64,000 bases of DNA, taken from NCBI RefSeq assembly GCF_052324685.1, contig NC_135223.1, positions 21,443,869 through 21,507,868 of the forward strand. Direction: 5' to 3'. This document shows positions 1 through 10,815 of this stretch, piece after piece (positions within the stretch are counted from its first letter, which is position 1; each line of letters starts with the position of its first letter). The stretch comes from Brachyhypopomus gauderio. Its lineage: Eukaryota; Chordata; Actinopteri; Gymnotiformes; Hypopomidae. Made by a program: the position numbers and the translations under genes. The notes beneath the pieces are model-generated. The model was not told the origin of the DNA. It saw nothing but the letters and a program-made list of their open reading frames with translations, and did not search any database.

Positions 1-700
1 ACCCAGGCCCTCTCCTCAGGACCAAAGCCCTCCTAATCGACAAGGTATTGGAGACCACCGCGTCAACGTCGAGATTCCAGTAGTTCCCGGACAATGTACG
101 CCGGTCAACCGTCGATGTCCAACGGCTCCGGGGGACAAGTAGGCACAGAGAAGACTGACATGGGGCTGAAATGTACAGGCTTAATGAGAGAGACGTGAAA
201 AGTAGGATTGATGCGATACTGTGGGGCCAATAGGAGTTTATAGGTAACAGCATTTACTTTTTTAAGAACCTTGAATGGACCGATGTACCGAGGGCTGTTT
301 CCATAGCTGAGGGTAACTTGGGGCGAGGAATTAAATGACACATCTTTGAAAATCTGTCTACCACGACACAAATGACAGTGTTATTTTCTGAAACAGGTAG
401 ATCAGTAACAAAATCGATAGCTAAGTGAGACCATGGTCGACGTGGTACAGGTAACGGGAGGATCTTACCGGTAGGTAAGGTGCGTGGAGTACGTGAACGA
501 GCACACACCTCACATGCGAGTACATAATCGCGGATATCTTCCTCCCACGATGGCCATCAGTACCTTTGCATGATGAGCTGTTTGGTCTGAGTTATGCCAG
601 GATGACCTGTCCCAGCCGTGTCTTGGGCGAGTTGAGGCATATGCCCCTTTAATGTTACTGAAACATATTGTTTCCCTTCAGGCAATCTTCGGGACCTGGG
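1..700 (-). pseudogene. Chromovirus integrase and chromodomain, internally deleted
   Basis: The zinc-binding region spans roughly 670-480, followed by the start of the catalytic core (about 470-330, containing AIDFVTDLP). The reading then passes directly into the C-terminal domain ([10 protein letters not shown], about 300-160). Most of the core, with the later catalytic acidic residues, is missing. A chromodomain begins near position 75 and runs off the window edge. It has an in-frame TAG (minus strand, 35-33) where the family usually has a Trp codon. Confidence 0.8.
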
Positions 701-801
701 TCAGTATGTAACGCCTCGTCCAAGTTGTCTTGTACATCCCATCGGATAAGGTCAAAGAAGCAAGAGTCCTTTAAGATACGCTCCGGAGCTCTGTCACTCC
801 A

Positions 802-1743
802 TCACTCCGTCACTTCGTCACTCTGTGTTTTCTTGTGTATTCGAGATAGGGCATCCGCCTGGGTATTCTTTGAACCGGGTCTGTAACATACTGAGAATTG
901 AAAACGAGAAAAGAATAGAGCCCACCTTGCGTGACGTGGATTTAAACACTTGGCGGATCTTATGTACTCAAGGTTCTTGTGGTCGGTATATACTATGAAA
1001 GGTTGTTCTGCACCCTCCAACCAATGACGCCATTGTTTTAGTGTGAGTTTCATAGCCAGGAGTTCGCGATCTGGATGGGAGATAGGGTGCAGCCGAGGAA
1101 GGAAATCGTGGGAACGTGGATTTCACATTTCTCAGCCTTGACATACAAATTATTCTCAAGTTCGATGTGCTCCGTGATGGAAGGGGAAACTAGGATATCA
1201 TCAATGTAAACAAAGACAAATCGATCAATCATGTCACGGAAGATCTCATCCATAAAAGTTTGAAACACCGATGGACTATTCAACAACCCATATGACATCA
1301 CCTGGTATTCGTAGTGGTACAGTGACGAATGCTGTTTTCCATTCATCACCCTCACGTGTGCGTATTAAGTTATTAGAGCTTCCTAGATCTAATTTAGTGA
1401 AGATAGTAGCGCCCATTAAACACTCCTGTGAGGCTGAAATGAAAGGGAGAGGGTAGGGATACTTGGAAGTGACAGCATTCAGTGCGCGGTAATCAATGTA
1501 CGGCCATAATCCACCTCCTTTCTTCTCCACGAAAAAGAATCCGGCAGCTACTGGAGATGTGGACGGACAGATGAATCCTTTCTGAAGAGCTTTGCTGATA
1601 TACGACTCCATGGCCACATCTTTGGGACGAGAGAGAGGGTACGGTTTGGATCTCTTCAGCAAGGTTGTTCCAGAGAGGAAGTCGATAGCACAATCACAGG
1701 ACCTGTGCGGGGGCAGTAGACTAGCACGGCTCTTATGAAACAC
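802..1743 (-). pseudogene. Chromovirus reverse transcriptase and RNase H, broken
   Basis: Reverse transcriptase is spread over two overlapping frames. The first (1743-1276) holds the fingers and the KLDL motif of the palm. The second (1355-1050) holds the catalytic YIDD motif and the following thumb segment. RNase H follows (1053-802), with a TDHK motif and a terminal ADALSR segment. A frame change near 1300 splits the polymerase palm and another near 1050 separates RNase H. Some residues usually constant in the family are altered, which fits neutral decay. Confidence 0.85.
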
Positions 1744-2062
1744 GTCTGTATTTTCCTGATATTGTTTAGGAACAGCCTCAGAGAGGGACGTGTCGGGTCT
1801 CTCAACAGCAGTGGAGCGGAGGGGTCCAATGCATGCAATGTTCTAAACAGTGTGGTCGCCACCTTATCAGTGCTCTAGTGTTCCATGAAAACTCTGGGTC
1901 ATGACTCGCCAACCAGGGAAAACCGGGTTATAACAGGATCTCGGGGAGAGGGCACCAGGTAGAATTGTCTCATTTCAGAATGAAATAGACCCACTCTGAG
2001 CATCAGGGGTTTGGTACGTACTTTCACCACTCTGTCTCCGTTGGGTTGACCATTCACTGAAT

Positions 2063-2260
2063 TTATTCTGAGGGATTCACTGGTTCTGTGGGAATGTGGA
2101 GTGAATCAGCTAACTCAGTGTCTAAGAAGTCACCTTCTGCACCAGAGTCCACTAATGCTGAATAGTCATTGGTGATACCACCCCAGATGAGTTGTACAGG
2201 CAGGTTAAGCTGGGACTTGCTACTAATAGAAAGTAAAGGCATGCTTACTCTGTCTTGCAA
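2063..2260 (-). pseudogene. Chromovirus aspartic protease remnant
   Basis: The minus strand encodes LVDSGAEGDFLD, the active-site region of a retropepsin-like aspartic protease with the catalytic Asp in a DSGA context. It lies between the gag zinc knuckle and the reverse transcriptase, as in other Ty3/gypsy elements. The frame is open only over this short segment and is not joined in frame to its neighbours. Confidence 0.75.
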
Positions 2261-3201
2261 GTGTGACATGCCTCTGGAGTGGACATGCTTCTGGACAGGC
2301 GAGCTGGGCATCTGTCACGGAAGTGACCCTCCTCACCACAGTAGATGCACAGACCCTCTTGGATGCGATGGGCTCTCTCTCGCACTGAAAGGGGAGATCG
2401 GCCCAATTGCATGGATCATTACGGGTTGATTCACCCAGGGGATGAGGTGGCTGAACTGGGGAGATTGACCTGTTAGATCTTACAGGATCCGAACGGTGAG
2501 TAGTTAATACCTTATTCACGTTCATGGCAGCTTGAACAAAATCCGTAAAAGAGAGGCTTTCACTCCTACAGGCCAATTCTACTTGGAGATCGGTGCTCAA
2601 CCCACGACAGAATATAGTCTCCAGTGCTGAGTCCCCCCAGCCACTTTCTGCGGCTAATGTGCGGAACTCTCTAGCATTATCAGCAGCACTACGTCTCCCT
2701 TGTTGGATCTCACACAGTTGTGTGCCGATATCACGTCCTGCTGCGGAATGATCGAAGACGGATCCAAACAGTGCCGAGAACTGATTCTCTGACTCCAAGG
2801 ATGGATCTTTACTATCCCAAAGGGCAGTACCCCAGGCACCCGCTTCTCCGGTGAGAAAGGACAAAACAAAGTGTACCTTCTGACGTTCGGTTTGGAACTG
2901 GGCAAAAAATGAAATACATTGAACATTGCATTAGGAAATTACGGCAACGATCAGGGGAGCAGTTGTATCATTCTGGAACAGCAACCGGGATACTTGAGGG
3001 TAATACCGCTGCTGCCCTGGATGTAGGGACTGCAGCACCTAGATTCTGCGTGGTGGTGGTGGCTTGATGGACAGCCTCAGAGAGAGCCCGGATGGCTTCC
3101 TGGTTACGAGCCATCTGGGTGAGTTGTCTGATACATTCATTCAGCGCAGCGATAGTAGCTTCCTGGTGTTCCAGACGGGCTTGGGCTTTTGCAGCATCCA
3201 T
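2223..3201 (-). pseudogene. Chromovirus gag, frameshifted
   Basis: The start codon is at 3201-3199, just downstream of the primer-binding site. The first part (to about 2968) encodes an Ala/Gln-rich coiled segment beginning MDAAKAQARLEHQ. A second frame (2864-2223) carries the conserved capsid-like region, including an LTGEAGAWG segment near its start. A CCHC zinc knuckle is visible around 2345-2290, but in a different frame from the capsid part, so at least two frameshifts separate the pieces. The gene is broken and unlikely to make a full Gag. Confidence 0.8.
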
Positions 3202-3208
3202 GTAGATG

Positions 3209-3219
3209 GCGAAGTATTT
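3209..3219 (-). other. Primer-binding site, probably self-primed
   Basis: Directly inside the LTR the minus strand reads AAATACTTCGC (3219-3209). AATACTTCGC is the perfect reverse complement of GCGAAGTATT at the inferred RNA 5' end (3512-3503). I did not recognise a match to a tRNA 3' end. In Tf1 and sushi-type elements the folded 5' end of the RNA primes reverse transcription, which this arrangement matches. Confidence 0.6.
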
Positions 3220-3614
3220 TGTAACGAAATGATGAAACGGAGAGGGATCCTCGTGCAAAAGCACAATGCGTTTTATTTGACAAAACGGTACAATAGCAAG
3301 GTACGAGATGGCAATGGATGTACAAATGTTAGCTTGTGTAGCTATACGGGAGTAGTCAATCCAGTCCAAGGTTGTAACGAGGTAGCAGAGTCCGAGAGGC
3401 ACCAGAGGGCTAGGCAGGAGACGAGGTCTAGGGATCAAGCAGTGGTCGATACACAGGAGAAACAATAGGAAGGTAGAACGCTCGGTACGCAACATAGTTG
3501 GTAATACTTCGCAACCAGGAAGTGAAGCGAAGGTGTATAAGAATGTCTGGGAAAGAGGGCGTGGTAATGAGAAACAGGTGAGTCCGGTTAGGCTATCAGT
3601 CATCATTCCTGACA
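3220..3614 (-). repeat. 5' LTR of the chromovirus (395 bp)
   Basis: On the minus strand the LTR starts TGTCAGG at 3614 and ends TTACA at 3220, the usual TG...CA ends. It contains a TATA-like box (3540-3534), a probable transcript start (3512) and an AATAAA polyadenylation signal (3277-3272), in the expected U3-R-U5 order. The partner LTR is not in the window, so both borders are inferred from the TG/CA ends and from the primer-binding site lying directly next to the inner end. Confidence 0.75.
3502..3540 (-). promoter_or_regulatory. LTR core promoter: TATA box and inferred transcript start
   Basis: A TTATACA box occupies 3540-3534 on the minus strand. About 27 nt downstream, at 3512, begins GCGAAGTATTA, whose first ten bases are exactly complementary to the primer-binding site at 3218-3209. 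The TATA spacing and the complementarity independently support 3512 as the 5' end of the element RNA. Confidence 0.6.
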
Positions 3615-4153
3615 TACTGCTGGATATTGCTGTATTCCTTCATTATACTTTATTTTTCCTAAATTCGCTGGAGTTTTTGCTGAGCAGCTGAATAAGAACA
3701 ATTTTATATTGTTAGCCACACTTAGAGTCCCTAACTGTAATGCCTGAAAACTGGGTCACAAACGTTTGGAGCCATATAAGCAATGTTTGCTAAATGGAAC
3801 TACCTGAGAAATTATAGGTCAAAGACATCCCTTCAACAGCTCACAGTGCTGAGACAACTCCAAGCCTCTGAGCCTGCAGGGGGCAGAGGTGTGTATTCGT
3901 AACCAGACAGATCACTCTGAACTTCCTGAAGCAGCTATAACTCCTGCACATCTGATAGTGAAAATGTATGTATGATTGGGAATGGACATTTGTAACAATT
4001 TAAATGGGAAAATTAAATCAGTGTTGATGCAGTTTGATTTGTATGGAAATTAGTTAATATGTCAATTAACTAGTTTATATAACAGTTATAACAATGTATA
4101 TTGTAGAGAGAAGCATGTAATGCTTGTGTGACATTCTGTATTTGCATGGACTT
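3615..4153. other. Intergenic, nothing recognised
   Basis: A/T-rich sequence between the LTR and the next transposon. No open frame longer than noise, no RNA gene and no repeat structure was seen. Confidence 0.5.
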
Positions 4154-4926
4154 GCATATGCCATGGGTTAAAGTTCTCCGTCACTACGACGGATTTCCGT
4201 CATTTGATTTTTTTGGGGAAAAAATCCGTCAAATCATAATAAACAACACACACGCGCGTGCTATCTGTTTTGTGGCCGAAATATGATCCTCTCACTGGCG
4301 CTCAGCAGCGCTGGATGGATGACGGCAGTGTAATTTGATTGACTTGCGGTCATTCCGCCTTCTGATTTTCGGACATTACGTAGAAAAGTGACCTCCCTCC
4401 TGCCTGTGAGCGCGCGACTCCGTACACCTCGCGCTAAACTTGCGCGAACGGCAGAGGCTACTTGCCGCGTCACAATCTTTTTACAGTGTTGTCTGAAACG
4501 ATATGTGGTAGTATAAAGAAACACCCCTCAAAAACAGGAATGAACATTTACCTGACAAAAATTAATGTTGCTTTGTGTTTCAGGTTTGAAAAGTGCTGGA
4601 ATTTAGGCTAAAGTACTTTAAAATGCTTGAAATTGTAACTACTTCGTTTCACAACAATCTGTCTGATTGAACAGTTTTCTTGTAATTCCAGGACGAAACA
4701 TGAGACAACGTGAAGACGTTAAGATTGGGCGTTTTGAAAATAAACAACCATTAAATAATGTGATAAAAAGCGAATGATTTCAAATATATGTAGAAATATT
4801 TAACTTAAATAAATTTAACGTTGAAAACGTGTTGAAATGGACCTTGAAAGTGACGTACAAGTGCTTTAATTCCACCTTGTTAAGGTGTATGACCCCAACA
4901 AGCATGACTTTGTTCATTGCGCTGAA

Positions 4927-4981
4927 GCGCGGACCCTCGCGCCGCTCGCGCCTATACTTGACGTGGCGCGAGGGTCCGCGC
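4927..4981. repeat. Perfect GC-rich hairpin, 17-bp arms
   Basis: GCGCGGACCCTCGCGCC (4927-4943) is the exact reverse complement of 4965-4981, with a 21-nt loop. A TGACGTCA (CRE-type) site follows at 4990-4997, and the surrounding 150 bp are strongly CpG-rich compared with the A/T-rich neighbourhood. Confidence 0.8.
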
Positions 4982-5221
4982 GGCGAAAATGACGTCATCG
5001 CTGTGGCTCCGCCCGTGCGCGAGCGCCTCGCGCGCAGTGGATTCCTGAGGTCGTGCACCTCTCGAATTTTGTAAATTTGCGCGAGCCGCGCTAGTAGAAT
5101 GGACGCATTTGAGGAATTTCTATCTGAAATTAAGTTTCAGATACACCAGGTACTACATGAAGCGATAAAAAATACCCAAAATAGATGTTACCCACAAATG
5201 TGTATACATAGACACATAGGC

Positions 5222-5262
5222 TTAAGCCTGGTTTATACTTTCAAGGCTTAAACCAGGCTTAA
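5222..5262. repeat. Perfect 14-bp palindrome (TTAAGCCTGGTTTA arms)
   Basis: Arms lie at 5222-5235 and 5249-5262 with a 13-nt loop. The arms look like terminal inverted repeats brought close together, as in a nearly emptied miniature transposon flanked by TTA/TAA. Confidence 0.7.
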
Positions 5263-5675
5263 CATGGATGGTTTTGTTCTGTTTGTATTTAAAATCTCTA
5301 TCCAGTGGTGTGATTTAATTTGCCATTTTTGGACATTTAATTTTTTGTAACATACCTACTTAAAGCAGGTAATCTTACTGCTTGTGTTTATGCGATAGTG
5401 AATCTGATAAAAACAAGAGAGCTTCATACCTTTTAAAACTCACCAGGATTCACTAAATTTGACTTGATCTTTAAATAATTTTTAATTATTATTTCTTCTC
5501 TCCTTACACAGGCTGTTTAGATAAATATACTTTATAAATGTGTTTATTGTGTAGAATTAGGCAAAAGAGGCTGTGTCCCAACTACACCACATTTTCAGTA
5601 GTTGCTGGCATTGTCTTTTGCCAGGAAAAATTTTCAGTCAAATGAAAATTTCTTGCTTTAACCCATGGCATATGC

Positions 5676-8600
5676 TCACATGCTTTGATTGCATGCTATA
5701 TTATTATATATATTATTAGTTTTAGTTTAATATTAGGTCCTGTTTTGTTGTATTTTATACTATTTGTTACTATAAAGCATTTTTAACCTTCTTTTAAAAT
5801 GTGCTATGTAAAAAGTATTATTATTTTCACTTTAGTAATGCAGTACTAAACAGTAATGTTCTCCATTACTTCACATCGCTGTATTACTGTGTAAGCTACC
5901 CTTTGGACTGCATCCAATAATGAAAGGCCACACAGCAGGAAAACCAGAAATTATGCACCAAGGATACCATGGAGAAACACCAGCAGTCTGTTCAAGAAAT
6001 GCAGGGAAATCACTGAAAGTTCTGCACTGAAGTTCAGTGCTGATAATGGTTTGAAATTTTACTGATACATTGAAAACTGGCTGTTCAGGTGAATATTAAC
6101 TGATTCACTATTTGAGTGATCAAATATGGTTGAATAAGAGACATGATTTTCAGGCTATGTTAGGTATTATACCTGGGCCATACTCTTTGGGATACTGGTT
6201 CAAACGATTTGAGTATAAACAAGTAGCACGCAGTCTATTAAAACTACTCAATCATGGGGTAAATCTTTACATTTTTATCCTTGCAGATCATTGTGTTGGG
6301 AGTTCTGAGCAGCGTCTGACTCCCTTGTGCTGGTTTTCCAGAACCATGAGAAAGGTCTGATAAACAGATGAATGTTCTAGATGTTTTTAATTAAAGTTTG
6401 TTTTGGTGATCATATGATTTTCTTAAGGTGACATAATTCTGCCGGAGTTAAAAGGAAATACATGACGCCGTTGCACTATATTATGGGATACACCCAGAGA
6501 GCCATCTGCTGTCTCTTTGGGTTGTGTGGCCCTAGAGAACCTGCAGGGTTCTTCTTATTCTGCATCACCAGCTCATCACGCCTCTGTGGCCACGTTTGTT
6601 GGATCAGGAGTATTCCGATCAGAAGGACTCCATGTTTCTTATACAGAGTGAAATCTAATGTTCTTGGACTCCTGTCTCAGCTTCTGATTGCAACTATCAC
6701 TGGACATGGAAATGGATCATTATGAAGAATGCAGACCATCTGATGGAAAAGGAAGGGGAAGAAGCAGGAGAATGAATGGCAACCGGAGACACAATGACAG
6801 AGCAAGTGCACGAGAGGGACGCGCAGACCGAGCGTCTCCCCCCCTCACGCTCCCTTCCCAGAAGAGAACTGGACCTCTGCATTCCACACATTGCAGCACG
6901 CTGACAAACAATCCCAACTTTATCCCCAGCACGTGGCCAGGCTGAATGGGTGCAGTGTCTGGGCTGCGGGCTGTAGTTTACCCAGCGAGAGGGGCAGAGC
7001 CGGTGCCTGCCGGCAAAGCCCCAGTGCCCCACTGAGCTTCCGCACTTCTAAACCAAACATGCGTCTACGTTAGGTGGTCTGGTAGGCCTGAGCACCCAAA
7101 AAAACACGCTTGCTTCAGATGGGCCGCCAGGGGCCAAGGGCAAACATCTTGTGGAGCAGAGTGAGTGAGAAGCATGGATAAAGAGGCAACAGGTTGAAAG
7201 ATGTTATTTATGATCATGATTTGCCTTTTAAGGAGGCAAATTTTTGTGTAACGTACAAGCATACAATGACATTTAACTTGTATTTTGAATCTTAAGTAAG
7301 TGCAGTTGTTTTCACTTCATTGTGGTCTTTCAATTATAGATGTACTTTCTCCTCTCAGTACTGGCCTTCGAACTATCTCATTACATTTGGATCGTATCAA
7401 CTGCTATCTTTTAAATTATATGTTTAATGTCAAGTTTGAAGTTTTGAAGTTTTTAAAACTATTTTTTATATTATGGGACGATGGTTCTAACTTTGGGCTG
7501 GACAACCATGTTGAGTTCCAACTGCAGTGCCAAATGTCACTGTCACATCCTGCTATAAACATGGAAATGTAGAATGGAGTTCTGAAAGTCCGATAGCATG
7601 GCATACTCTCCTACTGCCGACGTGGCATACGTGCATGGCGACGAGGCAGAGAGCAACCAGAGAGCTCTCTCACTCTGTCTGTATTTACAGTATCCGAGGA
7701 TCCACCCATTTCTCATCCCACATACTGCCCTGGGTCTGATGAAAGCTGTGGCCTGTTCTGCCCATGGCCAGATGTTCAGGTGCAGCTTTTGGCCAGAGAG
7801 GTGTCCTGCTGGTTGTCAACTCACACTGCACATGTGGTCCTTGTGTGAAGTCTGCAGGGGGAATGAACTTAGGATGTTATCTCAGCTTGTGGCTTGAGTT
7901 AAGAGCGTAGGGTGGAGGGGGTGCAGTGTTATCTGTGGGGCTATGATCTCAGACATGGGCTCTTCCAAGCGAAGGGAGTGGAGATCTTGGTGGGCTCACA
8001 GAGCCTCCCTCTGTCTGCTCAAACAGCATGTCATTGTCTGGACTTACTCCTCACTTTCTCCAACGCCAAGGACTTCATAGATCCTCTGGAGGCGAAAGTT
8101 TTTTCCTCACTGACAAACAAAATAAACCCAACACCCCGGGAACACACACACAGGGTGAGGCTTCTATAAATAACCTCACTGTAACCCACATAAAATTCAA
8201 AAGCGCTCAAATACTCAAAAACATCCACATCACTTTTCAATTAAGGTTTTATGGGATGTATCAGTGCTACACAAAGACATCAAATCAAGCCAAATATTTG
8301 CTTGCGTCCTTAAGTATAGCTTATGTTCTTAAGCATCATGCTTATACTCTTTGTTTTCCGTCCATTTGCTCATCCTTTTCTCTCAACTTGTTTGTCCATT
8401 TTTTCATTTGTCTGTGACTTCAGAGTTTGTGGTTTGTCGTTTTGTTCAAACAGACAAAACACAACGCTTGCCATTTCCTCCTAAAATGTCATTAAATGTG
8501 AAGTCATTTGCCATGATTTCCAACAATAGTGTAGGTGACCTACACACAAAGTGAAATATTGCCATGGCAGTGGAAATTCCCTTTTCAGGAGCACTTGGTG

Positions 8601-10569
8601 TAGCTACATATAGGACACAAGCGTGTACAGCAAGGATGTGAAGTAACACTAGCTGCACCAGCAGAGAACAGTGCCCACTGTGCTCCGTTGTGATGTTAAG
8701 CTGGTGTTGATGTTGTCACGTTCTCTTCATTCACTTTTTGAAAATTAGACAATGTTTAGTGCTGAATAAGTATACATTTTCTATATTTAGGCACCCTCCA
8801 TTGAAATTGAACAGTAAAACTCAAGTGAGCTACAAAGATGTGAATATCACAGGTGGAGTGGAACTGAAGTCTAAACACGCAATGTGCCAGTTCTGTACAA
8901 TAACTTGTAATGAACTCGAAATATTTTAAAGGTGGCAGTGTAAGAACAGAATGTTTTTAAAGCCCAACTTTCTTTACATTGTTACTGTTCATTTAATGAC
9001 CCCTTGAGCCAATTTATTTATATGGATTTAATCTTCTTTCAAAGATCCTGCATTATTATATTACTTATTATAATACATATTATTATTTTATATAGTAAGC
9101 TGCTGTATCATTTATTGTATAGTTGTGATGAATTGGTTATACTAGAATAAAGATTGCAATGCATTTGGAAATTAGATGGAAACTGAGATAACGTTGGTTG
9201 TAATCAGATCCTTTAAAAACATGAGCAGTGTTGGTGTCCTGCCCTAGCCACAGATGCAGGTGATTGGTCCAGCCTTGCTCTGCCCTTGATGAGAGAAACT
9301 GGACTGCTTAGGATATCACTTTACACTGGTGATGGGAAGTTTAATCCTGGTACAAAAGGCCTTTTGTGAGCTAATATTCCTTGGGGTGGTCCACAGTTTA
9401 ACTAAGCAAATAATGAGTTGTTTGTTCTAACTTACTTGTTCTAACATAGTTGTTTTAACTAATGTATTGTTTACTTCTAACAAACAAAACAAATTGGTGA
9501 TCATTTGAATGTGTTTCTGGAATCCAGAATGTGAAATACTGAATCATCCATTAAACTGCCCAAAACAACAAAGCATACTCTTAACATTACTAGAATTCCG
9601 TCAGTGTGCATCAGTAGCATTACTGGATAACTAGAACATTTTAAAGATGTATGTATGTATTCATACAACCATGAAGAAATTGATGACGTACTCAAATACT
9701 TGCACCATGGCCACAGGGACACGTGCACGCCTACATACTTCATTCTGTTTATTACATTAGTCAAAACAGCAATGTCCTTATACGTCACATTATTTAAAAT
9801 GCATCTAATGTAGTATTAAAACAAGACAAAAAAAGTTTGTGCCATCAAAGCAGACCTTAATCCAATCCAGTCTTAATTCATAAAAACTTTGCTTTCCTCC
9901 AGATAGATTTTCCTCCAGTTGCAGGCTTAATTTTGCACTGAAAAGGAGACATTAATCTACTGTAATATTTTCTCTGGCATTTGGCTGGATTTTCCAGAGC
10001 CCTGAGCTAAAGTTCTGGATGTAGCAGAGCCAAATGGCAATACCAGAATGAACGCTCTGTAGATTTGTTGCTAATGTGAGCTGTGGAAACAAATACAGAA
10101 ACTTTATGTAGAATGGCTTCAAGCAACAATATCTTATCTCTGTCTTATCATACCTTATCATAAGATATAATGGGTAAGAATCCCCTGATAAAGCAACTCT
10201 GGCATGCTCAGAGTATTTCAGAGTCTGAAGGGTGGAGTGAAGGGTTTTAATCTGAAGGTAAAGAATACCTTAAACCATTTACATAGCTCTGCACAAAGCA
10301 AGCTACACCACGAATTATTTGTCAGATTTGCTTGAAAAAACAGAAAAGGTTTACTGTAAGAATAATGAAATATTTTCAAAACATGCTTCCTGGTTCATTA
10401 GTTGGTGTTTCACAATGTTGCAAGTTAATCATCTGAAACGTATTACCAGGATCAGTGTGTTCATCAGAGTACAGTATAAGCTCTCTATTCTCTATTTATA
10501 AGCTCTATATTCCCTATAAAGCAAATGCATGACAGACATGACCAAGTGGCAGGTATCAAACATTGAAAC
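5676..10569. other. Gene-free stretch, nothing recognised
   Basis: Only short open frames (under about 100 codons) with no family resemblance. A locally GC-richer block at about 6640-8000 has several overlapping short frames on both strands, but no convincing splice structure or protein motif. I see no RNA gene. Confidence 0.4.
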
Positions 10570-10815
10570 GATTGGACACACCTAGTTTATTTATTTTTAA
10601 TATTGTCCACATTTAAGGAAAACAGTGATGGTGTCAAAATAATGAAATAACATGACCATGCTATGCTAAAACAAAGAAAAAAAGTTTATTAGATTGTAAA
10701 GTTCTTCAGAGCCGTCCATGACTGGACAGTTTGGGATGATGCTCTGGATGTACTTGGTGTTCTTAACCAGCTTCATGAGGCAACACCTGTGATGCCCTGA
10801 ACACATTCTCTTGTA
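10570..10815 (-). mobile_element. Degraded Tc1-like transposon end
   Basis: The segment resembles, from memory, the terminal 200-250 bp of a common fish Tc1-like element: a stretch around GTGTCAAAATAATGAAATAACATG, then AACCAGCTTCATGAGG. No transposase follows and no partner end was found. Borders are approximate. Confidence 0.45.

Larger units (their letters stand above)
1..3614 (-). mobile_element. Decayed Ty3/gypsy LTR retrotransposon (chromovirus), left-truncated by the window
   Basis: Read on the minus strand the order is 5' LTR (3614-3220), primer-binding site, gag, aspartic protease, reverse transcriptase, RNase H, integrase and a chromodomain that reaches position 1. The 3' LTR is outside the window, so the target-site duplication cannot be checked. 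Every domain is recognisable, but stops, frameshifts and a deletion in the integrase core break the reading frame, so the copy cannot be autonomous. Gag-to-chromodomain order and the self-priming layout fit the Tf1/sushi-type chromoviruses that are common in fish. Confidence 0.9.
4154..5675. mobile_element. Probable non-autonomous DNA transposon with 20-bp terminal inverted repeats
   Basis: GCATATGCCATGGGTTAAAG at 4154-4173 is matched exactly, inverted, at 5656-5675. Both arms contain the palindromes GCATATGC and CCATGG, so several boundaries are possible: an 8-bp GCATATGC target duplication with CATGGG... ends, or TTAA target sites. The 1.5-kb interior has no transposase. It has a GC-rich hairpin (4927-4981), a second palindrome (5222-5262) and a 50-codon open frame from 5099 starting MDAFEEFLSEI, which I think resembles the start of fish PIF/Harbinger accessory proteins. 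It may be a composite of nested elements. Confidence 0.55.

Noticed and set aside
254..508. Two overlapping integrase frames on the same minus-strand DNA treated as two genes
   Set aside because: They are two frames of one decayed integrase around a deletion; I treat them as one pseudogene.
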